A stretch of 64,000 bases of DNA, from positions 33,460 to 97,459 of the forward strand of contig JARGOS010000005.1 of the NCBI GenBank assembly GCA_029212505.1. The letters are read 5' to 3'. The DNA is from Legionellaceae bacterium (GTDB lineage Bacteria > Pseudomonadota > Gammaproteobacteria > Legionellales > Legionellaceae). Positions 47,429 through 56,569 of this stretch are shown piece after piece (positions within the stretch are counted from its first letter, which is position 1; every line of letters begins with the position of its first letter). A program made the translations under genes and the position numbers. The notes beneath the pieces are model-generated. The model saw only the letters and a program-made list of their open reading frames with translations. It made no database searches and was not told where the DNA came from.

Positions 47429-49507
47429 TTAAATTTCAGGCCCTGCATCTTTATCCGTTATATTTTCAAGTTCTGAACTCACCTTTTCTTGTGCATTGAG
47501 TGGCGTCACGGGCCTGTGGAAAAAGAAAAGCCCTCCGGTCATAACTGCAGTACTATCTAACGTTGTTTCATCCGGTGAGTGAAAATAACCAGCAATTATT
47601 GTTTTTATTATTTTTATTTTTTCTTCTAAGTCTTGTTCTGTAGCATCTCTAAAAAAGAACGGATTGTCTATCACTTGAGACTCGAGATAAAGCTTATCGA
47701 GCGTAACTTTTTCTTCAGGGTGTTTTAATTCATACATAGCTAATTTATAAAACGGATTTTCAGGTTGATTTCGATATTGATAAGCGAACCATTGGTTGCG
47801 CGCCTTTCGAATATCAGGGCCTGCGTCATCCAACGCCACCGTGCTTTGTAATGCATCGGTTAAAGCTTTATCAGCCAGCATGTGTAGCTGCTTGTTTTCA
47901 AAAGCAACGACAAGATGTTGGATAGCTTCATCAGGGTTCAAGTGTATTAGATGAGATAAAGCCATGAGCAATCGGTCGCATTCAGCCAGACAATGTGTGT
48001 CAGGTAGTGAATGCTCCCCGCTCATTAACTCAGGTGCTAATATGATAAATTGATCGATGCATGCCTCCAATTCATCAAAATCTAATTCATCCTGCGCACT
48101 GAATGCAAATAGCGGCGATAAGCAGCGATAAATCGCGTTATTTCGCTCGAGATAGCGTGTTATTTCTTCATTTATCACGCCATCTAACGTCAATAACGAA
48201 TAGTTATATTTAAGCGCCTCGGCAACCCTTGAAGCGCCTTCAGGCCCAAGATTAATATCGCTCAGGTCGAGCTCCTGACGGGTTGTTTTGGCTACGAGCG
48301 TATCAACTAAAAACCGAATATCATCCAGTAGCGCGGGGTCATTTCTTCGAATAAGATTGCCTAAGATATAAAAACAAAGCTTCGCTTCTTCTGGGTCTGT
48401 GATTTCAAAGACAGCTTGGGGGTTATTCGCCTCGAAAGCCGCACGTCTTTCCTGCAAAATTCTGAGCTTCGCATCAATAACAGGAGGAATATATGGAGCC
48501 CAATGTTCTTTTTCACGGAGCTCAGCATAAGCAAAAATTTGGGGGAATGAAAGCAGGTGATGGATGACATGCGTATGCGTAAGTGAATTGCTCTCGTTAG
48601 CTATAGCGATTAAGTGTGCATCACGACAAGCATATGCATGGTTAATATTTTTTCTTCTGCTTTGCTCTTCACCCCTGAAAGCTGCTCGTAAAATACTCAC
48701 TCCATGCGTGCGAAGCATATCTTGTGCATGATGTTGTTCATATCCCATCAAATATTTCAAAAGAGGCAAGTGCCCCATAAATGCAGCATCATGACAAAGC
48801 TGATAATTTTCTGCTTGAATCATTGCTTTCGGACTCGGCACACTTTGTCTAGAAAAAATAAAAAAAACTCGCTCAATCACAGGTAAGTGTCCGTTGATGA
48901 CCGCTTTTTGAATCCACTCATATGTAACCCGATCCATAATCGCGGGTTCAAGTTCTAAAAGACGCTCCATGATCGGTAAAAACCCACGAGACATAGCAGA
49001 GATAAATCCTCGATCGCCATGGATTGAAATCATTGCCTGCACTTCATCAGGTGCAAGCTCCGTAAGCTTGTCTATGAGGCAATTCACGACATCAAGATGA
49101 CCATGTTTGACAGCATCTAGAAAAACGCCATACCGCCCTGCTGCTATCATGCTTTGGATCTGACGGCCGTTAGTCTCAATCATCTTATGCAACAAACTTA
49201 GCTTACCAACAATCACCGTAAGCTTAAAACAATCATCATTGGACAGACCTAAACGATCAGCAAAGCGAAGTAATAAAGCATCATCCATGTCTGGATGAGC
49301 GTAAGCAAGCGCGAGCCAAGCGGTGTATTTTTTCTCACGCGTAAAGCTAGCCAAGTCATCATCAAGATCACTTGGTGCTGTTTTCATCAGCGTAAGCTCA
49401 TAATCCGAAAGCTCTTGATTAAACAAATCATCACGCTCCCATACACTCAAAGGAATCAATCGCGCCTGTGGGTGCTCCATTCGCTCAGCTTCAGAATTAA
49501 ATCGCAT
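47429..49507 (-). CDS. Ankyrin-repeat and LRR protein, paralogue 2
   Basis: 692 residues. The N-terminal ~110 residues are homologous to paralogue 1 (MRFNSEAERM-HPQA, then WLALAYAHP). Ankyrin repeats span about 125-290 (FLDAVKHGHLDVVNCLIDK, LCHDAAFMGHLPLLKYLMG). A leucine-rich-repeat unit of the ribonuclease-inhibitor type (LDLSDINLGPEGASRVAEAL) lies near 410-430 and continues into ITRYLERNNAIY, a sequence typical at the ends of LRR effectors. The C-terminus has an acidic LTELENIT-type tail rich in Glu/Asp. GGAGAG precedes ATG 49507. It lies 90 bp before paralogue 1 on the same strand, so the pair arose by tandem duplication and later domain replacement. Confidence 0.85.
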   Translation of the reverse strand: MRFNSEAERMEHPQARLIPLSVWERDDLFNQELSDYELTLMKTAPSDLDDDLASFTREKKYTAWLALAYAHPDMDDALLLRFADRLGLSNDDCFKLTVIVGKLSLLHKMIETNGRQIQSMIAAGRYGVFLDAVKHGHLDVVNCLIDKLTELAPDEVQAMISIHGDRGFISAMSRGFLPIMERLLELEPAIMDRVTYEWIQKAVINGHLPVIERVFFIFSRQSVPSPKAMIQAENYQLCHDAAFMGHLPLLKYLMGYEQHHAQDMLRTHGVSILRAAFRGEEQSRRKNINHAYACRDAHLIAIANESNSLTHTHVIHHLLSFPQIFAYAELREKEHWAPYIPPVIDAKLRILQERRAAFEANNPQAVFEITDPEEAKLCFYILGNLIRRNDPALLDDIRFLVDTLVAKTTRQELDLSDINLGPEGASRVAEALKYNYSLLTLDGVINEEITRYLERNNAIYRCLSPLFAFSAQDELDFDELEACIDQFIILAPELMSGEHSLPDTHCLAECDRLLMALSHLIHLNPDEAIQHLVVAFENKQLHMLADKALTDALQSTVALDDAGPDIRKARNQWFAYQYRNQPENPFYKLAMYELKHPEEKVTLDKLYLESQVIDNPFFFRDATEQDLEEKIKIIKTIIAGYFHSPDETTLDSTAVMTGGLFFFHRPVTPLNAQEKVSSELENITDKDAGPEI

Positions 49508-49678
49508 GCTTACTCTCCAACGGTAATTAGTTGGTTAATTGTTTCATCTGGTTGATTTATAAACAAGCGTAATAACTACGTGCTTTGCTTACCAATGCAG
49601 CAAAAAAGCATTTCTTTAAGATTAGATATGTGATATTATAAACAAACTGCATAAATTTATTACCAAAGGGGTGTTACT

Positions 49679-50389
49679 ATGAATCGCTACAGTCTTGTTG
49701 ATTACATCAATCAAGCCCCTGGCTTGATTTGCATTAAAGACAAACAGTCTGTGATACAAGCCTGCTCACCTCAATTCGCTCAGCTCGTGGGATATAAAAA
49801 CCCAGAGGAAATACAGGGCATGACAGACTTTGATATGCGTTGTGACGCGGTGAGTGGCGCAGATAAATTTATTGCCCAAGACAAAGACGCCTTCATTCGA
49901 GGAGAAAACAAGTCCATTAATATTTATACCTATGCCGATGGAAAGAAAGTCGTCATGTACGGCGAAAAAAAGCCTTTAATATTTGATAACGAAGTTGTAG
50001 GCTTAAATATCACCGCTCAAGATTTAACGCATTTAGGCAATCTTGCGAACAAGTTTATTTTGCTACTCAAAAGTGACGGTAATTTTTTATCGGTTGATGA
50101 AAAAAAAGCAGCTACTTATGTTTTCCATGACACCTATCCTGGTGACTTACTTACCCAAAAAGAGTCCATGTGTTTATTTTACATTGTTCGCGGCAAAAGC
50201 AATAAAGAAATTTCTCAAATCTTAAACTTGTCTTGCCGGACCGTAGAAGGAAAAGTCGTGGCAATCAAGCAAAAGATGCGCTGCGATTCTAGACATCAGT
50301 TAATCGAACATGCGTTACAAAAAGGGTATTTGGATATTATTATTAATCAAATTCTTTTTTGCGATGATGTCTCGTTGGATTTGAATTAA
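49679..50389 (+). CDS. PAS-LuxR family transcriptional regulator
   Basis: 236 residues. A PAS domain (about 8-115, with IKDKQSVIQACSPQF and the MTDFDM turn) is followed by a LuxR/GerE helix-turn-helix (about 160-220: LTQKESMCLFYIVRGKSNKEISQILNLS, RTVEGKV). There is no acyl-homoserine-lactone domain or receiver, so the PAS domain is the sensor. Proteins of this type are numerous in Legionella and Coxiella. It is divergent from the ankyrin genes (171 bp apart), which are candidate targets. GGGGTG precedes the ATG. It overlaps the rarA 3' end by 4 bp. Confidence 0.9.
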   Translation: MNRYSLVDYINQAPGLICIKDKQSVIQACSPQFAQLVGYKNPEEIQGMTDFDMRCDAVSGADKFIAQDKDAFIRGENKSINIYTYADGKKVVMYGEKKPLIFDNEVVGLNITAQDLTHLGNLANKFILLLKSDGNFLSVDEKKAATYVFHDTYPGDLLTQKESMCLFYIVRGKSNKEISQILNLSCRTVEGKVVAIKQKMRCDSRHQLIEHALQKGYLDIIINQILFCDDVSLDLN

Positions 50390-51675
50390 AGGCCGTTGCA
50401 CGTATCACGCAATTTTTTGAGCTTTTCAGCAATTTTAATTTCTAACCCACGTTCAACCGGTTGATACCAATGCGGATCGGTCATCCCATCAGGAAAATAC
50501 TGCTCACCGGCTGCAAAACCACCCGGCTCATCATGCGCATAGCGATAATCTTTACCATGCCCTAATTTTTTCATGAGCTTCGTCGGAGCATTACGCAAAT
50601 GCATCGGTACATCACGTGATTTATCACGTTTCACAAACGCTTTGGCTTGATTATAAGCCAGATATCCCGCATTGCTCTTAGGTGCCACAGCCAAATAAAT
50701 CACCACTTGCGCTAACGCCAACTCACCTTCGGGTGAGCCTAAACGCTCATACGTTTGTGCCGCATCGTTCACGAGTTGCATCGCTCGTGGATCAGCAAGA
50801 CCGATGTCCTCCCAAGCCATGCGTACAATGCGCCGCACCAAATAGCTGGGATCAACACCCCCATCCAACATACGGCATAACCAATACACGGCAGCATCGG
50901 GATTTGAGCCACGCACGGATTTATGTAATGCTGAAATTTGATCGTAAAAACAATCCCCGCCTTTATCAAAGCGTCGCGTTGCTGTGCTTAAAATTTCGCC
51001 CAGAATCTCTGCAGAAAATGCATGAATATCTTGATGCGTTGCAAACACATGAACTTGCTCTAAGCTATTCAGTAAGCGCCGGGCATCACCATCGGCATGG
51101 TTTATTAATAGAGTTTTTGCTTCATCATCAAAATTTAAATGCCCGAGTTTTTCCTGTTGTGCACGCTCTAATAACAGCTTCAGTTCATCATGACTCAGCG
51201 ACTGTAAAACATGGGTCTGTGTTCGTGATAACAGCGCGTTATTGACTTCAAACGAAGGGTTTTCAGTTGTGGCGCCTATAAGCGTCACCAAGCCTGATTC
51301 GGTATAGGGCAATAACGCATCTTGCTGAGATTTATTAAAACGATGGATTTCATCAATAAACAAAATAGTTTTGAGCTGAAGTGCTTGATTTTTCTTAGCT
51401 AAATCCATCGCCGCACGAATATCTTTTACCCCAGAGAATACGGCAGATAGTGCAATCCATTCGCAGCCAAACGCTTTAGCCATCAAGCTTGCAAGCGTCG
51501 TTTTACCGACGCCGGGCGGCCCCCATAAAATCATGGAATGCATTTTCCCGCTTTCAAACGCGATGTTTAACGGCTTGCCTGGACCTAATAAGTGCTTTTG
51601 ACCAATCACCTCAGACAGTTCGCGAGGTCTTAGTAATTCAGCTAACGGGGCACGGCTTGCTTCTTCTCTCATCAT
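50386..51675 (-). CDS. rarA: Replication-associated recombination protein A (RarA/MgsA)
   Basis: AAA+ ATPase acting at stalled replication forks, related to clamp-loader subunits. 429 residues with RPRELSEVIGQKHLLGPG, Walker A GPPGVGKTT (near 52), Walker B LFIDEIHRFNKSQQDALLP, sensor GATTENPSFEV, and the family C-terminal DGGVDPSYLVRRIVRMAWEDIGLADP tetramerisation region. Length is close to E. coli RarA (447). It follows epmA by 6 bp, so it lies at the end of the suf transcript; the ribosome site is weak, suggesting coupling. Confidence 0.95.
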   Translation of the reverse strand: MMREEASRAPLAELLRPRELSEVIGQKHLLGPGKPLNIAFESGKMHSMILWGPPGVGKTTLASLMAKAFGCEWIALSAVFSGVKDIRAAMDLAKKNQALQLKTILFIDEIHRFNKSQQDALLPYTESGLVTLIGATTENPSFEVNNALLSRTQTHVLQSLSHDELKLLLERAQQEKLGHLNFDDEAKTLLINHADGDARRLLNSLEQVHVFATHQDIHAFSAEILGEILSTATRRFDKGGDCFYDQISALHKSVRGSNPDAAVYWLCRMLDGGVDPSYLVRRIVRMAWEDIGLADPRAMQLVNDAAQTYERLGSPEGELALAQVVIYLAVAPKSNAGYLAYNQAKAFVKRDKSRDVPMHLRNAPTKLMKKLGHGKDYRYAHDEPGGFAAGEQYFPDGMTDPHWYQPVERGLEIKIAEKLKKLRDTCNGL

Positions 51676-51681
51676 AATTTT

Positions 51682-52626
51682 TTAAGCCCTTGAGATATCA
51701 AATGCAATACTCTCTTGAATGCTCGAATGCCCAAGCGCCAAAGCAATCAAACGATCAATCCCGAGTGCGACGCCAGAAGATGGCGGCAAGCCATGCTTCA
51801 ACGCATCTAACAAATAAACATCCGGTTCAGGTATGCCAAGACCGCGTGCTTGGCGTGTTTGTATATCGCTCTCAAACCGCGCGGCTTGAATGCTTGCATC
51901 GGTGAGTTCATGGAACCCATTCGCAAGCTCAACCCCACCGTAATACACTTCAAAGCGCTCGGCAACACCGTTGTTTACACAGGCCAAAGCCGCTTGCGAT
52001 ACGGGAAAATCAATCACACCGACAGGCCCTGAGTCGTTCGCCAAATAAGGCTCAACCACATGGCTCATCAGTAAAAATAAATATTGATCAGGATCTATTT
52101 CGTCATCAGGTAAAACTTTGGCGAGATCAAAACGCTGCAAGCATGCTTTTAACTCAGCTTGTGAAGTATTAAATGGATCAAGTTGGCAGGCTTTCAAAAA
52201 CGCTTCTTGGTAGCTGATAATAACCAGCGGATCACAAGCTAAAATCACCTGCAAAAAATCACCGACTTCGGCCAGTAATTCATGGTGATTAAAACCTGGG
52301 CGATACCATTCAAGCATCGTAAATTCAGGATTATGCCAACGCCCGCACTCATCATCTCGAAAAGCACGTGCCAGTTGAAAAATCGGCCCGCTTCCAGCGG
52401 CAAGCAAGCGCTTCATGTGATATTCAGGTGAGGTTTGTAATGCGTAGGTTTTACCCGAGCAACGCGCGTGTATCGCTTCAAGATAAACATCGGTCACGCC
52501 ATGCGCAGCCATCACCGGCGTTTCAACTTCGAGATAATCACGTGCATTAAAAAAGGCGCGTATTTGCGCCATAATACCTGCACGCTGCTTAAGTGCCTGA
52601 ATCGAAGCTGAAGGTTTCCAAAGCAT
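51682..52626 (-). CDS. epmA: EF-P beta-lysine ligase EpmA (PoxA/GenX)
   Basis: Class II lysyl-tRNA-synthetase-like enzyme that attaches beta-lysine to elongation factor P. 314 residues with RAFFNARDYLEVETPVM, motif 2 FRDDECGRWHNPEFTMLEWY and motif 3 GVALGIDRLIALALG. It lacks the anticodon-binding domain of LysS, which identifies it as EpmA. ATG 52626 overlaps the sufT stop (TGATG). Neither epmB nor efp is in the window. Confidence 0.94.
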   Translation of the reverse strand: MLWKPSASIQALKQRAGIMAQIRAFFNARDYLEVETPVMAAHGVTDVYLEAIHARCSGKTYALQTSPEYHMKRLLAAGSGPIFQLARAFRDDECGRWHNPEFTMLEWYRPGFNHHELLAEVGDFLQVILACDPLVIISYQEAFLKACQLDPFNTSQAELKACLQRFDLAKVLPDDEIDPDQYLFLLMSHVVEPYLANDSGPVGVIDFPVSQAALACVNNGVAERFEVYYGGVELANGFHELTDASIQAARFESDIQTRQARGLGIPEPDVYLLDALKHGLPPSSGVALGIDRLIALALGHSSIQESIAFDISRA

Positions 52627-52964
52627 CAATAAAACATACCCAGCTCAAGCCGTGCGGCTTCACTCATACGATCATTCGACCACGGTGGCTCCCAAATGAG
52701 TTCAACCGTACATTCACGAACGCCTTCGACGGGAAGCACCGCTTGCTCCACCGTGCCAGGAAACGTTTGTGCAACCGGGCAGCCTGGCGATGTCAGCGTC
52801 ATTTGAATATGCACATGCTTACTCTCATCAATCGCCACATCATAAATTAAACCCAAATCATAAATATTGACGGGTATTTCAGGATCAAACACCGTTTTTA
52901 AGGCTGCAATCACCGCTTCTTTGAGCGCGGCTTGTTCTTTTTTTTGTTTATTAAACCCAAGCAT
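52626..52964 (-). CDS. sufT: SUF-associated MIP18/DUF59 protein SufT
   Basis: Iron-sulfur cluster maturation factor needed under high cluster demand. 112 residues of the MIP18 (DUF59) family: LKTVFDPEIPVNIYDLGLIYDV, MTLTSPGCPVAQTFPG with the reactive Cys of the family, and a C-terminal WEPPWSNDRMSEAARLELGM segment as in suf-linked members. It lies 4 bp after sufU and overlaps epmA by 1 nt. Confidence 0.94.
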   Translation of the reverse strand: MLGFNKQKKEQAALKEAVIAALKTVFDPEIPVNIYDLGLIYDVAIDESKHVHIQMTLTSPGCPVAQTFPGTVEQAVLPVEGVRECTVELIWEPPWSNDRMSEAARLELGMFY

Positions 52965-52968
52965 AACC

Positions 52969-53421
52969 CTACTCCGTGCTCACTAAATTTTTATTAACAT
53001 CTTTATTTAATGCGGCGTCTAAAGCATGCCAGGCAAGCGTTGCGCATTTAACCCGTGCAGGAAACGCACGAACACCTTCAAACACACTCAGCTTACCTAG
53101 CATCACCGTATCTGACACAGCATCATCTTCGGTTAATAATGCATGAAACTGCTCAAACAATGCATGCGCTTCAGCCTCCGTTTTGCCTTTTAAAGCCTCC
53201 GTCATCAGCGACGCCGAAGCTTGAGAAATAGCACAGCCTTCGCCTACAAAACTCACGTCTTGAATCACGCCTGCTTCAAGCTTAACGTACACCATCAGCT
53301 GGTCGCCGCATAACGGATTCACACCACGTGCTTCGCACGTTGCACACGGCATGGCATGATGATTGCGTGGGGTTCGGTTGTGATCGAGAATCACTTCTTG
53401 ATATAACGCTTGTAAATCCAT
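52969..53421 (-). CDS. sufU: SufU-type iron-sulfur/sulfur-transfer protein
   Basis: IscU-fold protein. In the SufU group it carries zinc and accepts sulfur from SufS rather than acting as scaffold. 150 residues; ligands Cys38 and Asp40 in NPLCGDQ, Cys63 in GCAISQAS and Cys126 in RVKCATL. The extra ~18 residues before Cys126 (GKLSVFEGVRAFPARVKC) are diagnostic of SufU against IscU. It sits 2 bp after sufS. No sufE or sufA is present, so SufU presumably does the sulfur-relay job of SufE. Confidence 0.94.
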   Translation of the reverse strand: MDLQALYQEVILDHNRTPRNHHAMPCATCEARGVNPLCGDQLMVYVKLEAGVIQDVSFVGEGCAISQASASLMTEALKGKTEAEAHALFEQFHALLTEDDAVSDTVMLGKLSVFEGVRAFPARVKCATLAWHALDAALNKDVNKNLVSTE

Positions 53422-53423
53422 GA

Positions 53424-54659
53424 TTAGGCAAACATCCTATTGATTTGTTGCAAGCCCTCAATGCAGCGATCGATTTCTTGCTCAGTATTATAAAAAGACA
53501 ACGACAAACGTGTGGTCGCCGGCACGCCAAAAAACTCCATCAGCGGCATAGCACAATGATGCCCACTGCGTAGTGCAAGGCCTAAACTATCTAAAATGGT
53601 ACCGATATCATGCGCATGCACACGTTCGTGCACAAATGAAATAATCGGCAGTTTATTATCAACATGCCCAATAATACGAAAGCCAGGTAATTGCTCAATG
53701 GCTTGCGTCGCATAGGTTAATAAAGCTGACTCATATGCTTTGACTGCGGTGCTATCTAGCGCACTTAAATAATCCAACGCGGCGCCAAAACCAATCACAC
53801 CGGATATATTAGGCGTGCCTGCTTCAAACTTACCCGGCAGGGGCGCGTAAGTACTGTGACTGATATGCACCGTTTCAATCATGTCTCCGCCCCCTTGGTA
53901 AGGCGGCATGGCATCTAAGAGCGCTTCTCGCCCCCAAAGCACACCGATACCTGTAGGGCCGTACATCTTATGCGCCGAAAAAACATAAAAATCACAGCCT
54001 AAATCCTGCACATCAACCGGCAAATGCGCGGCCGCTTGTGCTCCATCGACTAATACCACCGCGTCATAAGCCTTAGCGGCTTGAACCATTTGCTTGATGG
54101 GATTAATCACCCCAATGGCATTCGATGCATGGGTTATCGCGACCAAACGTGTATGTTTTGATAATTTTTCTTCGAACACTTGCAGCGAAATATCCCCATG
54201 CACGTTCATGGGCACCACACGAAGGGTCGCCCCTACCGCGTCACACGCCATTTGCCACGGCACAATGTTGGCGTGATGTTCCATGTAAGTGATTAAAACC
54301 TCATCACCTTCGCGTAAATTCACCCGAGCAAAGCTATTTGCCACTAAATTAATCGCTTCCGTCGCGCCACGTACAAAAATGCACTCACTCACCGATGTCG
54401 CATGAATATACGCGCGAATTTTTTCACGTACGGCTTCAAATTGCGCTGTCGCACGCATGCTTAAAGCGTGCACGCCTCGATGCACGTTCGCATTATCATG
54501 CTGATAATAATGCGCGATAGCGTCAATGACAGCCTGAGGTTTTTGCGTGGTGGCGGCATTATCTAAATACGCCAGAGGATGACCATGAACGGCTTGATCT
54601 AACACCGGAAAATCACGTCGAATGCTTTTTACATCAAATCCTACCGGCGTATTATTCAT
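53424..54659 (-). CDS. sufS: Cysteine desulfurase SufS
   Basis: PLP enzyme that takes sulfur from cysteine for cluster assembly. 411 residues, group II type. PLP lysine is Lys231 in FSAHKMYGPTGIGVLWG; the persulfide Cys369 is in RSGHHCAMPLM, on the short loop typical of SufS. N-terminal IRRDFPVLDQAVHGHPLAYLDNAATTQKP is standard. It overlaps sufD by 4 nt (ATGA), so the two are translated together. Confidence 0.96.
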   Translation of the reverse strand: MNNTPVGFDVKSIRRDFPVLDQAVHGHPLAYLDNAATTQKPQAVIDAIAHYYQHDNANVHRGVHALSMRATAQFEAVREKIRAYIHATSVSECIFVRGATEAINLVANSFARVNLREGDEVLITYMEHHANIVPWQMACDAVGATLRVVPMNVHGDISLQVFEEKLSKHTRLVAITHASNAIGVINPIKQMVQAAKAYDAVVLVDGAQAAAHLPVDVQDLGCDFYVFSAHKMYGPTGIGVLWGREALLDAMPPYQGGGDMIETVHISHSTYAPLPGKFEAGTPNISGVIGFGAALDYLSALDSTAVKAYESALLTYATQAIEQLPGFRIIGHVDNKLPIISFVHERVHAHDIGTILDSLGLALRSGHHCAMPLMEFFGVPATTRLSLSFYNTEQEIDRCIEGLQQINRMFA

Positions 54660-55819
54660 GCAACCTGCTCCACATGTTGAACCAAAAGACTGGCCACACG
54701 TTCTTGAACACAGGCCGGTGTAATTTTACGAATATTATCCGTTAAAAACGCTTGAACCAGATAATGCTGTGCAAGCTCAGCATCGATACCGCGCGTCGCC
54801 AAATAAAACAAAGCATCTTCGTCTAATTGCCCAACCGTAGCACCATGCGCACACACCACATCATCGGCATAAATTTCTAATTGCGGCTTAGTATCAACTT
54901 CGGCTTTCGACGATAATAATATATTTTTATTATACTGCTTCGCTTCGGTTTTTTGAGCACCATGCGCCACCTGCACTTTGCCGTTAAACACCGCTCGTGC
55001 CGAGCCGTTTAGAATGCCTTTGTAATCTTGTTCACTGGTGCAATCAGGTACCGCATGCTTAACAACGGTGTGATGATCCACGTGCTGACTATCCGTCGGA
55101 GTATACAAGCCGTTCATCACGCACGATGCGCCCGACTCAGCTAAGTTAATCACCGTATCACTTCGTGTCCACTGCCCACCTAAGCTCACACTATGGCTCT
55201 CAAATCGACTGTTGGCCGCTTGCTCGACGGCAACTTCACCCACATGAAACGCTTGGTCACCTTCACGCTGAATTTTACAATGCGTGACGTGCGCGTTGGC
55301 TGCAAGCTTAATTTCGGTATTCACACTGGTGTAATACGGTGCGTTATGAACGTCGCTGCCGTAATCTTCAACCAACACCAGGCGGCTGTTCGCCTCGGCA
55401 ATGACCAGATGCCTTAAACAGCGTGCTACCCCGGCTTCTGTTTGTGTGTACAACAAACGTATCGGTTCATCAACCTGCACGCCTTCAGGAACATAAACAA
55501 ACATACCGTCATGAAATTCTGCGGTATTAAACGCATGAAAACCATGCGTCTGCTGCATGATATTATTCAAATAAGGCTTAATCTTATCGGCATGATGAAC
55601 ACACGCGTCCAGCAACGGCATCACAAGCACACCCGCAGGATACGCATGCGTTGTATCAGGCACAAAGCTCGAGGCACCTGCCTTCGGTAAAGCCTGCGTT
55701 GAAAATGCATCGGTCGCTGAATATTTCCAGTCTTCATCACGACGTGTCGGAAAACCCAACGTGTTTAAATCAGATGCGGCCTTTGTTTTTAAATCAACCA
55801 ACCATGCTTCTGAAATCAT
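54656..55819 (-). CDS. sufD: Fe-S assembly scaffold subunit SufD
   Basis: Beta-helix partner of SufB in the SufBCD scaffold complex. 387 residues with the N-terminal RRDEDWKYSAT, long low-complexity beta-strand core, and the C-terminal hallmark CAHGATVGQLDEDALFYLATRGI that binds SufC. Overlaps sufC by 4 nt and sufS by 4 nt. Confidence 0.95.
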   Translation of the reverse strand: MISEAWLVDLKTKAASDLNTLGFPTRRDEDWKYSATDAFSTQALPKAGASSFVPDTTHAYPAGVLVMPLLDACVHHADKIKPYLNNIMQQTHGFHAFNTAEFHDGMFVYVPEGVQVDEPIRLLYTQTEAGVARCLRHLVIAEANSRLVLVEDYGSDVHNAPYYTSVNTEIKLAANAHVTHCKIQREGDQAFHVGEVAVEQAANSRFESHSVSLGGQWTRSDTVINLAESGASCVMNGLYTPTDSQHVDHHTVVKHAVPDCTSEQDYKGILNGSARAVFNGKVQVAHGAQKTEAKQYNKNILLSSKAEVDTKPQLEIYADDVVCAHGATVGQLDEDALFYLATRGIDAELAQHYLVQAFLTDNIRKITPACVQERVASLLVQHVEQVA

Positions 55820-56568
55820 GCTTGCTCCATTTTTTCAAGCCAGCTATACCCTTTTTCTTCTAAAATTAAAGCCAGTGATTTATCACCCGATTTAATAATT
55901 TTACCGTCAGCGAGCACATGAATATAATCAGGCTGAACATAGTTCAACAAACGCTGATAGTGCGTGACCATAATAATACCGCGTTCAGGCGAACGCATGG
56001 CATTAATTCCGCCGGCAATCACACCTAATGCATCAATATCTAAGCCTGAATCGGTTTCATCGAGAATCGCAAGTTTTGGCTCGAGTGCAAATAATTGTAA
56101 GATCTCATTGCGTTTTTTCTCACCGCCAGAAAAGCCTTCGTTGACGTTGCGATACAAAAAGCTTTCGTCAATTTCAAGTTGCTGACATTTTTCACGGATA
56201 AAACTTAAAAAATCCATCGCATCCATCGGCTCTTTGCCTTGCGCTTTACGAATCGAGTTCACAGACGATTTTAAAAAGCTCACATTGGCCACACCGGGTA
56301 TTTCAACTGGGTATTGGAACGACAAAAAAACGCCGGCTTGTGCACGCTCTGCCGGTGATAAAGGCGTGATATCTTCACCACAATACGCAATACTGCCACC
56401 GGTGACTTCATAAGCAGGATGACCTGCAAGAATTTTAGATAACGTACTTTTACCCGAGCCGTTGGGCCCCATGATGGCATGTATTTCACCGGGTTTAATC
56501 TCTAAATCAATGCCTTTGAGTACCGCTGTCCCGTTAACCGATGCCTGTAAATTTTTAATTGATAACAT
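55816..56568 (-). CDS. sufC: Fe-S assembly ATPase SufC
   Basis: ABC-type ATPase driving the SufBCD scaffold; soluble, with no membrane partner. 250 residues with Walker A GPNGSGKSTLSK (near 34-45), signature GFSGGEKKRNEI (near 143), Walker B LAILDETDSGLDIDAL, and the switch His in MVTHYQRLLNY. Begins 1 bp after the sufB stop. Confidence 0.97.
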   Translation of the reverse strand: MLSIKNLQASVNGTAVLKGIDLEIKPGEIHAIMGPNGSGKSTLSKILAGHPAYEVTGGSIAYCGEDITPLSPAERAQAGVFLSFQYPVEIPGVANVSFLKSSVNSIRKAQGKEPMDAMDFLSFIREKCQQLEIDESFLYRNVNEGFSGGEKKRNEILQLFALEPKLAILDETDSGLDIDALGVIAGGINAMRSPERGIIMVTHYQRLLNYVQPDYIHVLADGKIIKSGDKSLALILEEKGYSWLEKMEQA

Positions 56569-56569
56569 A

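Noticed and set aside
49508..49678. PmrA- or CpxR-type boxes upstream of the ankyrin genes
   Set aside because: TTAA-rich and GTAA-like words are present but no correctly spaced tandem pair matching the Legionella consensus was found.
52969..53421. IscU scaffold
   Set aside because: The insertion before Cys126 and the suf context identify SufU.
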